Source of the DNA: a bacterium
Lineage (GTDB): Bacteria > Patescibacteriota > Minisyncoccia > JAHIHE01 > DAOWLE01
Assembly (NCBI GenBank): GCA_030643545.1
Contig: DAOWLE010000017.1
Span: forward strand, 1-49,953
DNA length: 49,953 bases
Direction of reading: 5' to 3'
Position 1 is the first letter of the stretch, and every line of letters begins with the position of its first letter. Of this stretch, positions 10,787-18,478 are shown piece after piece. Made by a program: the position numbers and the translations under genes. The notes beneath the pieces were generated by a model that was given only the letters and a program-made list of their open reading frames with translations, made no database searches and was not told where the DNA came from.

Positions 10787-13700
10787 ATGCCGCAACAACT
10801 AAATTTTCCCGAGCAAGAAAAAGAAATTTTGAAATTTTGGGAAAAAGAAAAAATATTTGAAAAAAGCTTGGATAAAACTAAAAAATGTCCAAGGTTTATT
10901 TTTTATGAGGGGCCGCCTTTTGCCAATGGCCTGCCGGGAATTCATCATCTGCTTGCCCGCGCTTTTAAGGATACAATTATCCGCTATAAAACAATGCGCG
11001 GTTTTTTTGTTGAAAGAAAAGCCGGATGGGATACGCATGGTTTGCCGACAGAAATAGCCGCGGAGAAAAAATTGGGAGTTAAAACAAAAAGCGATATTGA
11101 AAAAATTGGCGTTGAAAAATTTATTGAGGCATGCAAAGAAAATATTTTTACTTATAAAAAAGAGTGGGAAGAATTTACCCACCGCATCGGTTATTGGCTT
11201 GATTTTAAAAATGCTTACATCACCTGCAAAAATGATTACATTGAATCCTTATGGTGGATTTTAAAAAAGATTTGGGAAAAAGGTCTTTTGTATGAAGATT
11301 ATAAAGTTGTACCGTATTGTCCGCGATGCGGGACGAGTTTGTCTTCGCATGAGCTTGCGCAGGGCTACAAAAAGATTAAGGAGAAATCCATTTATATAAA
11401 GTTTAAAGTAAAAAATCAAAAAGATACCTATTTTTTAGTTTGGACTACTACGCCTTGGACTTTACCGGGAAATGTCGCTTTGGCGATTGGAAAAGACATT
11501 GATTATGTATCAGTGAAACTCAAAACTCAAAACTCAAAACTCAAAGCCACAACTAAAAACTTAAATCTAATTATTGCTAAAAATATTTTTAAAAAATGGA
11601 AAGAAAATAGTAAAAGTAATTATATTATCTGGAATCAAGAAGGAGAAGAAATTGCTGACAAAAATGATTTTGATATAATGCGTTTTTGTTATGATTCAAA
11701 AGTTATTAAAGAATTCAAGGGCAAAGATTTATTAAATTTAGAATATGAACCTTTATATAATTTTATAAAACCAGACAAGCCAGCTTATAAAGTAATTGCC
11801 GGAGATTTTATTACAACTGAAGAAGGGACAGGAATTGTGCACATTGCTCCGGCTTTTGGCGAGGAAGATATGAGAGTTGGAAAAGAAAATAATTTGCCGG
11901 TTTTAATGCCGGTAGACGCGGAAGGGAAATTCAAAAAAGAAATTACGCCATGGGCGGGAATGGCGGTTAAAAACGCAAATGGCAATGACGCTAATCCGTT
12001 AATTATTAAAGATTTAGAAAAAAGAAATCTGCTTTTCAACACAGAAATGTATGAGCATGATTATCCTTTTTGCTGGCGATGCAATTCTCCGCTTATTTAT
12101 TTTGCTAAAAATTCCTGGTTTATAAAAATGACTGAAGTCAAAAAACAATTGCTTGAAAATAATGAAAAAATTAATTGGATTCCAAAACATATTAAAAAAG
12201 GGCGGTTCGGCGAATGGCTGAATGAAGTTAAAGATTGGAATCTTTCCAGAGAAAGATATTGGGGGGCGCCGCTGCCTATCTGGAGATGTGATAGCTGCAA
12301 AGAAATAAAGGTTGTTGAATCTCGTGATGAATTAAAAAAATATAATAATAAAATCACAAAATTAATATTTGTTCGGCATGGCGAAAGTAAGAAAAATACT
12401 TTAAATATTAGATCAAGTAGCGTAGATAAGTATCCATTGACAAATAAGGGCATAGAAGAAAGTAAAAAAATCGCAACTAATTTCAATGAGAAAATTGATA
12501 TTATTTTTTCTTCTCCTACTCTTAGAACAAAACAGACAGCAGAAATATTAAATAAAAAAATAAATGTTGAGATGAAATTTGATGATTTGATTTCTGAATA
12601 TAATTATGGGAAATGGGAAAATTTATCAAGGGAGACACTTTTGAAGGATAATGATTATCAAAAGTATAAAAAAATTAGTTTTAAAGAAGAAAGATTTAAT
12701 TTTAAACTTGGTATTAATGGAGAATCAAGAAAAGAAATAGTTGAACGAGTCGGAAAATTTATTAAAAAAATCATAAAGGAACATTCAGGTAAAACAATTT
12801 TACTTGTTAGCCATGGCGGGATTAATGCTGCAATTAATAAAATTTTAAATAATTGCAGTATTGATGAATATTTTATTCAGGAAGGCATTGACCACAACAT
12901 TGTCCAAGATTTTTATATTAATGAGGACAGAACATCTTTGGATTTGCACAAACCCAATATTGATCAAATAAAATTCAAATGTGAAAAATGCGGAAGTATT
13001 ATGAAGCGTGTACCGGAAGTTTTAGACTGCTGGTTTGATTCCGGAGCGATGCCTTACGCTAAGTGGCATTATCCTTTTGAAAATAAAGAAAAAATAGATA
13101 AAAGATTATTTTTTCCCGCGGATTTTATCTGCGAAGGAATTGACCAGACCCGCGGATGGTTTTATACGCTTCTGGCGATTTCCACTTTATTGGAATTAGA
13201 TCCAGCGTATAAAAATGTAATTTCTTTGGGACTTGTTTTGGATTCTAATGGCCAGAAAATGTCAAAATCAAAAGGAAATATTGTGAAGCCGCAGGAAGTT
13301 ATTGATAAATTTGGCGTTGATTGCGCAAGATTCTATTTTTACACGGTTAATCAAGTAGGAGAGCCGAAAAAGTTTGACCTGAAAGAAATTCAGGATTTAT
13401 CCAGAAAATTTTTCGGAACTTTGCAAAATAGTTATACTTTTTTTGAAACCTATGTTGATAATAATCAGCAATCAGCAATCAGCAATCAGCAATCAGCTTC
13501 GCAAAATTTGTTAGATAAATGGATCGTTTCAAGATTAAATAACTTAAATAAAAAAGTTGTAAAAAATTTGGATAATTATAATATTGTAAGCGCGGCGAGA
13601 TTGTTTGAAAATTTTGTTGATGATTTGTCCAACTGGTATATCCGCCGTTCGCGCAGAAGATTTCAAAAGCCAAAAGATGAAAAAGAAAAAAATGAAGCAG

Positions 13701-14374
13701 TTCAAACTTTACATTATGTATTTTTAAATTTAGTAAAATTACTGGCGCCATTTACTCCATTTATTAGTGAAACAATTTATCAAAAATTAGGAATGACACA
13801 ATCTGTTCATCTTTGTGACTGGCCGAAAGCGGATGAAAATTTAATTGATGAAAAATTAGAAGAAAAAATGAAAACTATCCGCGAAATTATTGTTGAGGCG
13901 CTGGCAAAAAGAGCGGAAGCGGGAATAAAAGTCAGGCAACCTTTGAATAAGTTAAAAGTGAAAAGTGAAAAGTTGAAGGTCTTAGATGAAGAATTATTGA
14001 ATTTAATTAAAGAAGAAATTAATGTTAAAGAAATTATTTTTGAGAAAAAAATAAAAGGGGAAATAGAACTTGATACAAAAATTACTCCGGAATTAAAGGA
14101 AGAAGGAATTGCGCGGGAAATTGCGCGGGAAATCCAATCAGGCAGAAAAAAAGCCAAATTTGTCGCGCAAGATTTAATTTTAACTGAAATTATTTTGCCT
14201 GAAAGCAATTCTCCAATAAAAGAAATTTTAGAAAAACGGAAAGATTATATTAAGCAAGAAACAAATTCTTGCGAATTTAAAATTCTTTCAGAAAAAATTA
14301 AGGAGGAATTTGATTTTGAAAAAGAATTTGATTTTGAAAAAGAAAAATTATGCTTGCGACTAAAGAAAAAATAA
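10787..14374 (+). CDS. ileS: Isoleucyl-tRNA synthetase with embedded histidine-phosphatase domain
   Basis: 1195 aa; PPFANGLPGIHH, WTTTPWTLPGN, VLDCWFDSGAMPYA, GQKMSKSKGN; an internal ~200 aa block carries RHGES...SSPTLRTKQTAE...SHGG. Confidence 0.96.
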   Translation: MPQQLNFPEQEKEILKFWEKEKIFEKSLDKTKKCPRFIFYEGPPFANGLPGIHHLLARAFKDTIIRYKTMRGFFVERKAGWDTHGLPTEIAAEKKLGVKTKSDIEKIGVEKFIEACKENIFTYKKEWEEFTHRIGYWLDFKNAYITCKNDYIESLWWILKKIWEKGLLYEDYKVVPYCPRCGTSLSSHELAQGYKKIKEKSIYIKFKVKNQKDTYFLVWTTTPWTLPGNVALAIGKDIDYVSVKLKTQNSKLKATTKNLNLIIAKNIFKKWKENSKSNYIIWNQEGEEIADKNDFDIMRFCYDSKVIKEFKGKDLLNLEYEPLYNFIKPDKPAYKVIAGDFITTEEGTGIVHIAPAFGEEDMRVGKENNLPVLMPVDAEGKFKKEITPWAGMAVKNANGNDANPLIIKDLEKRNLLFNTEMYEHDYPFCWRCNSPLIYFAKNSWFIKMTEVKKQLLENNEKINWIPKHIKKGRFGEWLNEVKDWNLSRERYWGAPLPIWRCDSCKEIKVVESRDELKKYNNKITKLIFVRHGESKKNTLNIRSSSVDKYPLTNKGIEESKKIATNFNEKIDIIFSSPTLRTKQTAEILNKKINVEMKFDDLISEYNYGKWENLSRETLLKDNDYQKYKKISFKEERFNFKLGINGESRKEIVERVGKFIKKIIKEHSGKTILLVSHGGINAAINKILNNCSIDEYFIQEGIDHNIVQDFYINEDRTSLDLHKPNIDQIKFKCEKCGSIMKRVPEVLDCWFDSGAMPYAKWHYPFENKEKIDKRLFFPADFICEGIDQTRGWFYTLLAISTLLELDPAYKNVISLGLVLDSNGQKMSKSKGNIVKPQEVIDKFGVDCARFYFYTVNQVGEPKKFDLKEIQDLSRKFFGTLQNSYTFFETYVDNNQQSAISNQQSASQNLLDKWIVSRLNNLNKKVVKNLDNYNIVSAARLFENFVDDLSNWYIRRSRRRFQKPKDEKEKNEAVQTLHYVFLNLVKLLAPFTPFISETIYQKLGMTQSVHLCDWPKADENLIDEKLEEKMKTIREIIVEALAKRAEAGIKVRQPLNKLKVKSEKLKVLDEELLNLIKEEINVKEIIFEKKIKGEIELDTKITPELKEEGIAREIAREIQSGRKKAKFVAQDLILTEIILPESNSPIKEILEKRKDYIKQETNSCEFKILSEKIKEEFDFEKEFDFEKEKLCLRLKKK
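11516..11545 (+). repeat. Heptanucleotide tandem repeat (AAACTCA)n inside ileS
   Basis: aaactcaaaactcaaaactcaaaactcaaa. Confidence 0.9.
12345..12940 (+). other. Inserted histidine phosphatase (phosphoglycerate mutase-like) domain within ileS
   Basis: RHGE at 12374-12385; SSPTLRTKQTAE; ISEYNYGKWE; VSHGG at ~12809; flanked by ileS sequence CDSCKEIKVVESRDELKK and DLHKPNIDQIKFKCEKC. Confidence 0.9.
13461..13497 (+). repeat. Heptanucleotide tandem repeat (ATCAGCA)n inside ileS
   Basis: ataatcagcaatcagcaatcagcaatcagcaatcagc. Confidence 0.95.
13953..13973 (+). repeat. Heptanucleotide tandem repeat (AAAAGTG)~3 inside ileS
   Basis: aaaagtgaaaagtgaaaagtt. Confidence 0.75.
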
Positions 14375-15147
14375 CTTATCAAAGTTTAGGAATAATTTTA
14401 AAAACAAAAGACCTGCGGGAAAAAGACAAATTGGTTGCTATTTATACTTCTGATTTTGGAAAAATTCAAGCAAAAGCGATTGGAGCAAAAAAGATTTCTT
14501 CAAAAATGGCCGGACATTTAGAGCCGATTACCGAAAGTTTTCTTGCTTTTGCCAAGGGAAAAAATTTAGACACGGTTATCAACGCGACAACAGTTAATAA
14601 TTTTTCTGAAATTAAAAAAAAATTAGAGCTTCAGGCAGCCGCTTATTATATTTTGGAATTAGTTGATGAATTTACGGAGTTTTTAAATCCTGATGAAAAA
14701 ATTTATAATCTTTTGAAAAACACTCTTGAAAGAATGAACTCTTTCCCCCTTTCTAAAGGAGGATCAAGGGGGGTTTCTAACCTTAAAATTCTTCTTCGTT
14801 TTTTTGAAATAAAATTTTTAAAATACTTAGGTTTCCAGCCGGAACTTGATTGTTGCGCTGTTTGCCAAAAAAAAATAAGACCGCAAAAAAATTATTTAAG
14901 TGGTCAGTTGGGCGGAATTATTTGTCCGGTTTGCCGTAATAATGATTTAAAATCTAAACCAATTAGCGCGGAGGCGATTAAAGTTTTAAAATTTTTTAAT
15001 CAGTCATCTTTTAAACTTGCAGAAAAATTAAAAATAGAAAAAAAACTTGAAAAAGAATTAAAAAAAATAAATATCTATTTTTTGGAATTTATTTTGGAAA
15101 AAAAAATAAAATCAAAAGATTTTTTAAGCGAAGTTTTAAAAATTTAA
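14350..15147 (+). CDS. recO: DNA repair protein RecO
   Basis: LGIILKTKDLREKDKLVAIYTSDFGKIQAKAIGAKK; C-terminal CAVCQKK...CPVCRN. Confidence 0.9.
   Translation: MLATKEKITYQSLGIILKTKDLREKDKLVAIYTSDFGKIQAKAIGAKKISSKMAGHLEPITESFLAFAKGKNLDTVINATTVNNFSEIKKKLELQAAAYYILELVDEFTEFLNPDEKIYNLLKNTLERMNSFPLSKGGSRGVSNLKILLRFFEIKFLKYLGFQPELDCCAVCQKKIRPQKNYLSGQLGGIICPVCRNNDLKSKPISAEAIKVLKFFNQSSFKLAEKLKIEKKLEKELKKINIYFLEFILEKKIKSKDFLSEVLKI
14743..14776 (+). repeat. CCCCCTTTCTAAAGGAGGATCAAGGGGGG element in-frame within recO
   Basis: Same family as 3471-3502, 4761-4794 and 21523-21557; translates as SFPLSKGGSRGVS. Confidence 0.85.
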
Positions 15148-15155
15148 AAACAAAA

Positions 15156-15767
15156 TCAATTTAATTGGTTCATCGCTTTTTCAATATTTTCTTCCAAAGC
15201 CGCTTCAATCGCCAAAGCGGTTTTTTTAATTGCTTCCTGAATATTTTTTTCTTCTTCACCGCTGAACTTCCCCAAAACAAAATCTCGCAGTCCGCAACTT
15301 TGACCTTCAACTTTATGGACTTTCAACTTTATGGACTTTATGGACTTTTGGCTTGTTCCAGTTCCTATTCTAAACCGAAAAAAATCTTTTCTTCCAAGAT
15401 GGTCAATAATTGACTGAACGCCTTTGTGCCCGCCGGAATTTTTATTAAAAGAAATTTTTAATTTTCCCAAAGGCAAATCCATATCATCATAAATAATCCA
15501 AATATTTTCCGGCTCAATCTTGTAAAAACGGCTGATTTGACTTACTGCTTGTCCTGATTCATTCATAAATGTTTGCGGCTTGGCAAATAAAATTTTTTCA
15601 TTCTTAATTCTGCATTCTGATATTTCAGCTTTGAATTTTGCCTCGCACTTTATTTTTGACAGATTAAAATCTTCAGATATTTCATCAATAACTCGAAACC
15701 CCAAATTGTGCCGCGTCATTTTATATTTTTCGCCTGGATTTCCCAAACCGACAATTAGTTTAGCCAT
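15156..15767 (-). CDS. pth: Peptidyl-tRNA hydrolase
   Basis: MAKLIVGLGNPGEKYKMTRHNLGFRVID..., KPQTFMNESGQAV, YDDMDLPLGKLK. Confidence 0.96.
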   Translation of the reverse strand: MAKLIVGLGNPGEKYKMTRHNLGFRVIDEISEDFNLSKIKCEAKFKAEISECRIKNEKILFAKPQTFMNESGQAVSQISRFYKIEPENIWIIYDDMDLPLGKLKISFNKNSGGHKGVQSIIDHLGRKDFFRFRIGTGTSQKSIKSIKLKVHKVEGQSCGLRDFVLGKFSGEEEKNIQEAIKKTALAIEAALEENIEKAMNQLN

Positions 15768-15776
15768 TTTTTTGAA

Positions 15777-16157
15777 TTACGAAATTACTGCGTTCTTAAT
15801 ATGATTCAAGTTTGCTTTTTTGTTTTGTTCGTCTAATTTTATGGCAATGACATCAATCCGCCAATCTGTTTGTGAAGAATAATCTTTTTCGTAAAGATAC
15901 GTTTTTGCCGTTTTAATAAGTTTTTGCTGTTTAAAAAAATTAACTGATTCCTGGGGCTGACCGTAAAAATCGCTTTTATCTTTAGTCCTTGTTTTAACTT
16001 CAATAAAAACAATCTCCTGATTTTCCTTGGCGATAATATCAATTTCACCCCATCTTTTCTGGTAATTTTTTTTAAGGATCTGATAATTATTTCCCCGCAA
16101 ATATTTCTCCGCAATCTTTTCTCCTAAGTCGCCCAATTTTCTCTTTATAGTAATCAT
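15777..16157 (-). CDS. YraN/UPF0102 family protein
   Basis: GDLGEKIAEKYLRGNNYQILKKNYQKRWGEIDIIAKENQEIVFIEVKTR. Confidence 0.93.
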   Translation of the reverse strand: MITIKRKLGDLGEKIAEKYLRGNNYQILKKNYQKRWGEIDIIAKENQEIVFIEVKTRTKDKSDFYGQPQESVNFFKQQKLIKTAKTYLYEKDYSSQTDWRIDVIAIKLDEQNKKANLNHIKNAVIS

Positions 16158-16171
16158 AAATTTTAATTTAT

Positions 16172-16300
16172 GACTTACGCGTTTCAGTAAAAAATACCTG
16201 TCATTCCTGCGTAGGCAGGAATCTACGTTTATCGTAACGCTTTATTTTAATAGTGGATTCCCGCCTTCGCGGGAATGACAAAAGAACAAACGCGTAAGTC
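16172..16300. mobile_element. MITE-like element with 12-bp TIR GACTTACGCGTT, containing an 82-nt double-hairpin element
   Basis: gacttacgcgtt (16172-16183) / aacgcgtaagtc (16289-16300); inner element 16199-16280. Confidence 0.75.
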
Positions 16301-16333
16301 CTAAAATTTTAACTTTACAATTTCTTTCTAATT

Positions 16334-16972
16334 TCATTCTTTAAATAAAAATTCTTTATTTAAATCTCCGACAAAACTGAAATCAATATCTTCCCTTTCA
16401 ACTAAATTGGAAAGGGGAGAATAAATTTTGGCAAAGCAGGAAGTTTTTTCTAAAGCGTTTTTGAAAGCCAAAAGATCATCGCGTTTTTCCGCTTTTCCGT
16501 TAATATTAATCTGAAATTTTTTCTCTTCTTTTTTTTGGGGAGATGAAACAGCGTTACTTGGCGATTTCTTCGGCTGGACAGCAATATTCTTTTTTTCTTC
16601 CGGCTGAATAATATTTAACCGCGCGATTTGCACAGCACCCGGAACATTCTCGGTAAAAATTGAAATTACTTGAGAAAAATAAAGATGATTTTTTTGAATT
16701 TTATCAATAGTCGTTAAATGCCCGTTAAAATTTTTTATTCCATTCTCCAAATCTTTGACTTCTTGTATTCTTACATTTTCTTTTCTTAAATTAATTGTTT
16801 TCTCCAAATCAGATAATTTAATATCCGCGTACAGCTGAATGATTAACAAAAATAAGATAAAAATAAAAACCATAGCAATAATGATTACACTATGCATAAT
16901 AAAAGAACGGTTAATTTTTTCCCATCTTAATTCTTCTCTGGCTTCCGACGGCAATAAATTAAAATTAATCAT
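16334..16972 (-). CDS. PilN-like type IV pilus assembly protein
   Basis: MINFNLLPSEAREELRW then TM segment and coiled coil; adjacent to pilM. Confidence 0.7.
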   Translation of the reverse strand: MINFNLLPSEAREELRWEKINRSFIMHSVIIIAMVFIFILFLLIIQLYADIKLSDLEKTINLRKENVRIQEVKDLENGIKNFNGHLTTIDKIQKNHLYFSQVISIFTENVPGAVQIARLNIIQPEEKKNIAVQPKKSPSNAVSSPQKKEEKKFQININGKAEKRDDLLAFKNALEKTSCFAKIYSPLSNLVEREDIDFSFVGDLNKEFLFKE

Positions 16973-16993
16973 AAGTATTTTTCTCTTAAAAAT

Positions 16994-18124
16994 TTAAGTT
17001 ATTCCTCTCAAAGCAAGTCCGATAGCTGTCGCATAACAGGAATCTTTTGGAAAAGATATTTTTTTATTCAGAAATAAAGAAGAAACATTGCTCCATGGAT
17101 TATTTTTTTCAACTTCTTTTTTTATTTTTGAAGCAAGCCAGCTGTCAAGTCCCTTAAGATTTGCTCCGCCTCCGCAAAGAATTATTTTTTTCACCTCATT
17201 TTCCGGAAAATTTTTGCTGAAATGCTCAGAATAGTAATCCAGAGATTTTTGAATTTTTTCAGACAAATCAACAAGCGCCGGCTCAATGCATTTTACCAAA
17301 GATCCGTCTCCTTTCTCTTTATCTATTCCCCACTTTCTCTTCAATTTCTCGGCTTCTGAATATTTGATTTTTAATTCTCTGGAAATTTTATCCGTCAAAA
17401 ACGCCCCTGAAAAACTTATGCTGCGGCTAAATCTAATTAACGGCGATTTGAAAATAATAAAATTAGTCCGCGTCTCCCCAAAATCAATAATTAAAACCGC
17501 GCTGCCATATTTGTTTTTATTTTCATTAACAAGAGCCCTGACTATTGCCGCTGATTCTATTTCCATCGCTATCGGCTTAAGCCCGGCTTGCTTTAAAACT
17601 TTTACATAAGAATCAACAAGTTTTCTCGGAGCGGCCGTTAAAAATACTTTTGTCTTCTTTTCAATTTCTTCGGAATTAATAATATTATCTTTCTTGAATT
17701 TTTCCTCTGTTTTTTTTAAAGATTTTTTTTCATTCAAAACATGCCAGTCAAGGTAAATTTCTTCCCAACTCAACGGAATCTGCTGTTCGGTTTCCCATTT
17801 TATAGCTTCACTCACTTCTTCCAATGTCATTTCTGGAAAATTTATCTCTCTAAAAAAACATTTTGATTCTGGCAGAGAACAAACAGTATAATCGGTTTTT
17901 ATTGAAGCTGGCTTTGTTTTATTTTTTATTTTTTTGACAAGTTTAGCCACTCTTTTAAAATCTTTTATTTCTCCGTCTTCAATCAAGCCGGCGGGAATTT
18001 CTTTATCTCCATACAAAAAATTAGAAAGTTTTTTGCCCTTTTTTTTAAATTGAATAATTTTAATTGACCGATCAGAAAGATCAATCCCAAAAGCTGATGG
18101 ATTTAAAGTTTTTAAAAAAGACAT
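16994..18124 (-). CDS. pilM: Type IV pilus assembly protein PilM
   Basis: AFGIDLSDRSIKIIQFKKKGK..., WETEQQIPLSWEEIYLDWHVL, actin-like ATPase motifs. Confidence 0.9.
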   Translation of the reverse strand: MSFLKTLNPSAFGIDLSDRSIKIIQFKKKGKKLSNFLYGDKEIPAGLIEDGEIKDFKRVAKLVKKIKNKTKPASIKTDYTVCSLPESKCFFREINFPEMTLEEVSEAIKWETEQQIPLSWEEIYLDWHVLNEKKSLKKTEEKFKKDNIINSEEIEKKTKVFLTAAPRKLVDSYVKVLKQAGLKPIAMEIESAAIVRALVNENKNKYGSAVLIIDFGETRTNFIIFKSPLIRFSRSISFSGAFLTDKISRELKIKYSEAEKLKRKWGIDKEKGDGSLVKCIEPALVDLSEKIQKSLDYYSEHFSKNFPENEVKKIILCGGGANLKGLDSWLASKIKKEVEKNNPWSNVSSLFLNKKISFPKDSCYATAIGLALRGIT

Positions 18125-18189
18125 AATATTTCTTTTATTTATAACATCTTTATTATACCTAATTTTTTCTCGTCAAGCAATAATTATCC

Positions 18190-18218
18190 TTGTCAAGCAC
18201 GGCGAAAAATGTTAAAGT
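18190..18218 (+). promoter_or_regulatory. Sigma70-type promoter for tRNA-Ser
   Basis: TTGTCA (18190-18195), 17-nt spacer, TAAAGT (18213-18218). Confidence 0.55.
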
Positions 18219-18231
18219 AAAAACAGAAAAA

Positions 18232-18404
18232 GGAGAGATGCCGGAGCGGCTTAACGGGGCGGTTTCGAAAACCGCTGTCCCGCCCTTTTTGTCTATAAAC
18301 TTTTCAAAAATTGATTAGTTAAAAAGGCGATGACCATATAAACTAATCAAATTAGTTTGTAGATAGAAAAGGCGGGACCGGGGGTTCAAATCCCTCTCTC
18401 TTCG
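18232..18404 (+). tRNA. tRNA-Ser (anticodon CGA) with ~104-nt variable arm
   Basis: Acceptor GGAGAGA/TCTCTTC; D stem CCG/CGG; anticodon arm GCGGT-TTCGAAA-ACCGC; V-arm base TCCCGCC/GGCGGGA; T arm GGGGG-TTCAAAT-CCCTC; G73. CCA not encoded. Confidence 0.9.
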
Positions 18405-18444
18405 CCCAGCCCTTTTGATTTTGTAAAATCAAAAGGGCTGGGCG
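18403..18444. repeat. Perfect 20-bp inverted repeat overlapping the tRNA 3' end
   Basis: CGCCCAGCCCTTTTGATTTT-GT-AAAATCAAAAGGGCTGGGCG. Confidence 0.9.
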
Positions 18445-18478
18445 AGCCCATCTTTTTAATAGAAATAAAAAAACCGCT

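Noticed and set aside
10920-10970. IleRS HIGH motif reads GIHH (GLPGIHHLLARAFKD)
   Set aside because: This is a known variant form in one class of bacterial/eukaryotic-type IleRS, so not by itself unusual.
12345-12940. IleRS phosphatase block as an assembly chimera or frameshift artefact
   Set aside because: The block is a complete domain, in frame on both sides, and flanked by exact IleRS continuity; composition matches the surroundings.
13461-13497. CRISPR-like or iteron-type origin repeats
   Set aside because: Simple 7-nt tandem repeat within a coding gene; no spacers or origin context.
18276-18379. Group I or group II intron in tRNA-Ser
   Set aside because: Insert is far too small for a standard group I/II intron and is in the variable arm, not the anticodon loop; no conserved core elements seen.
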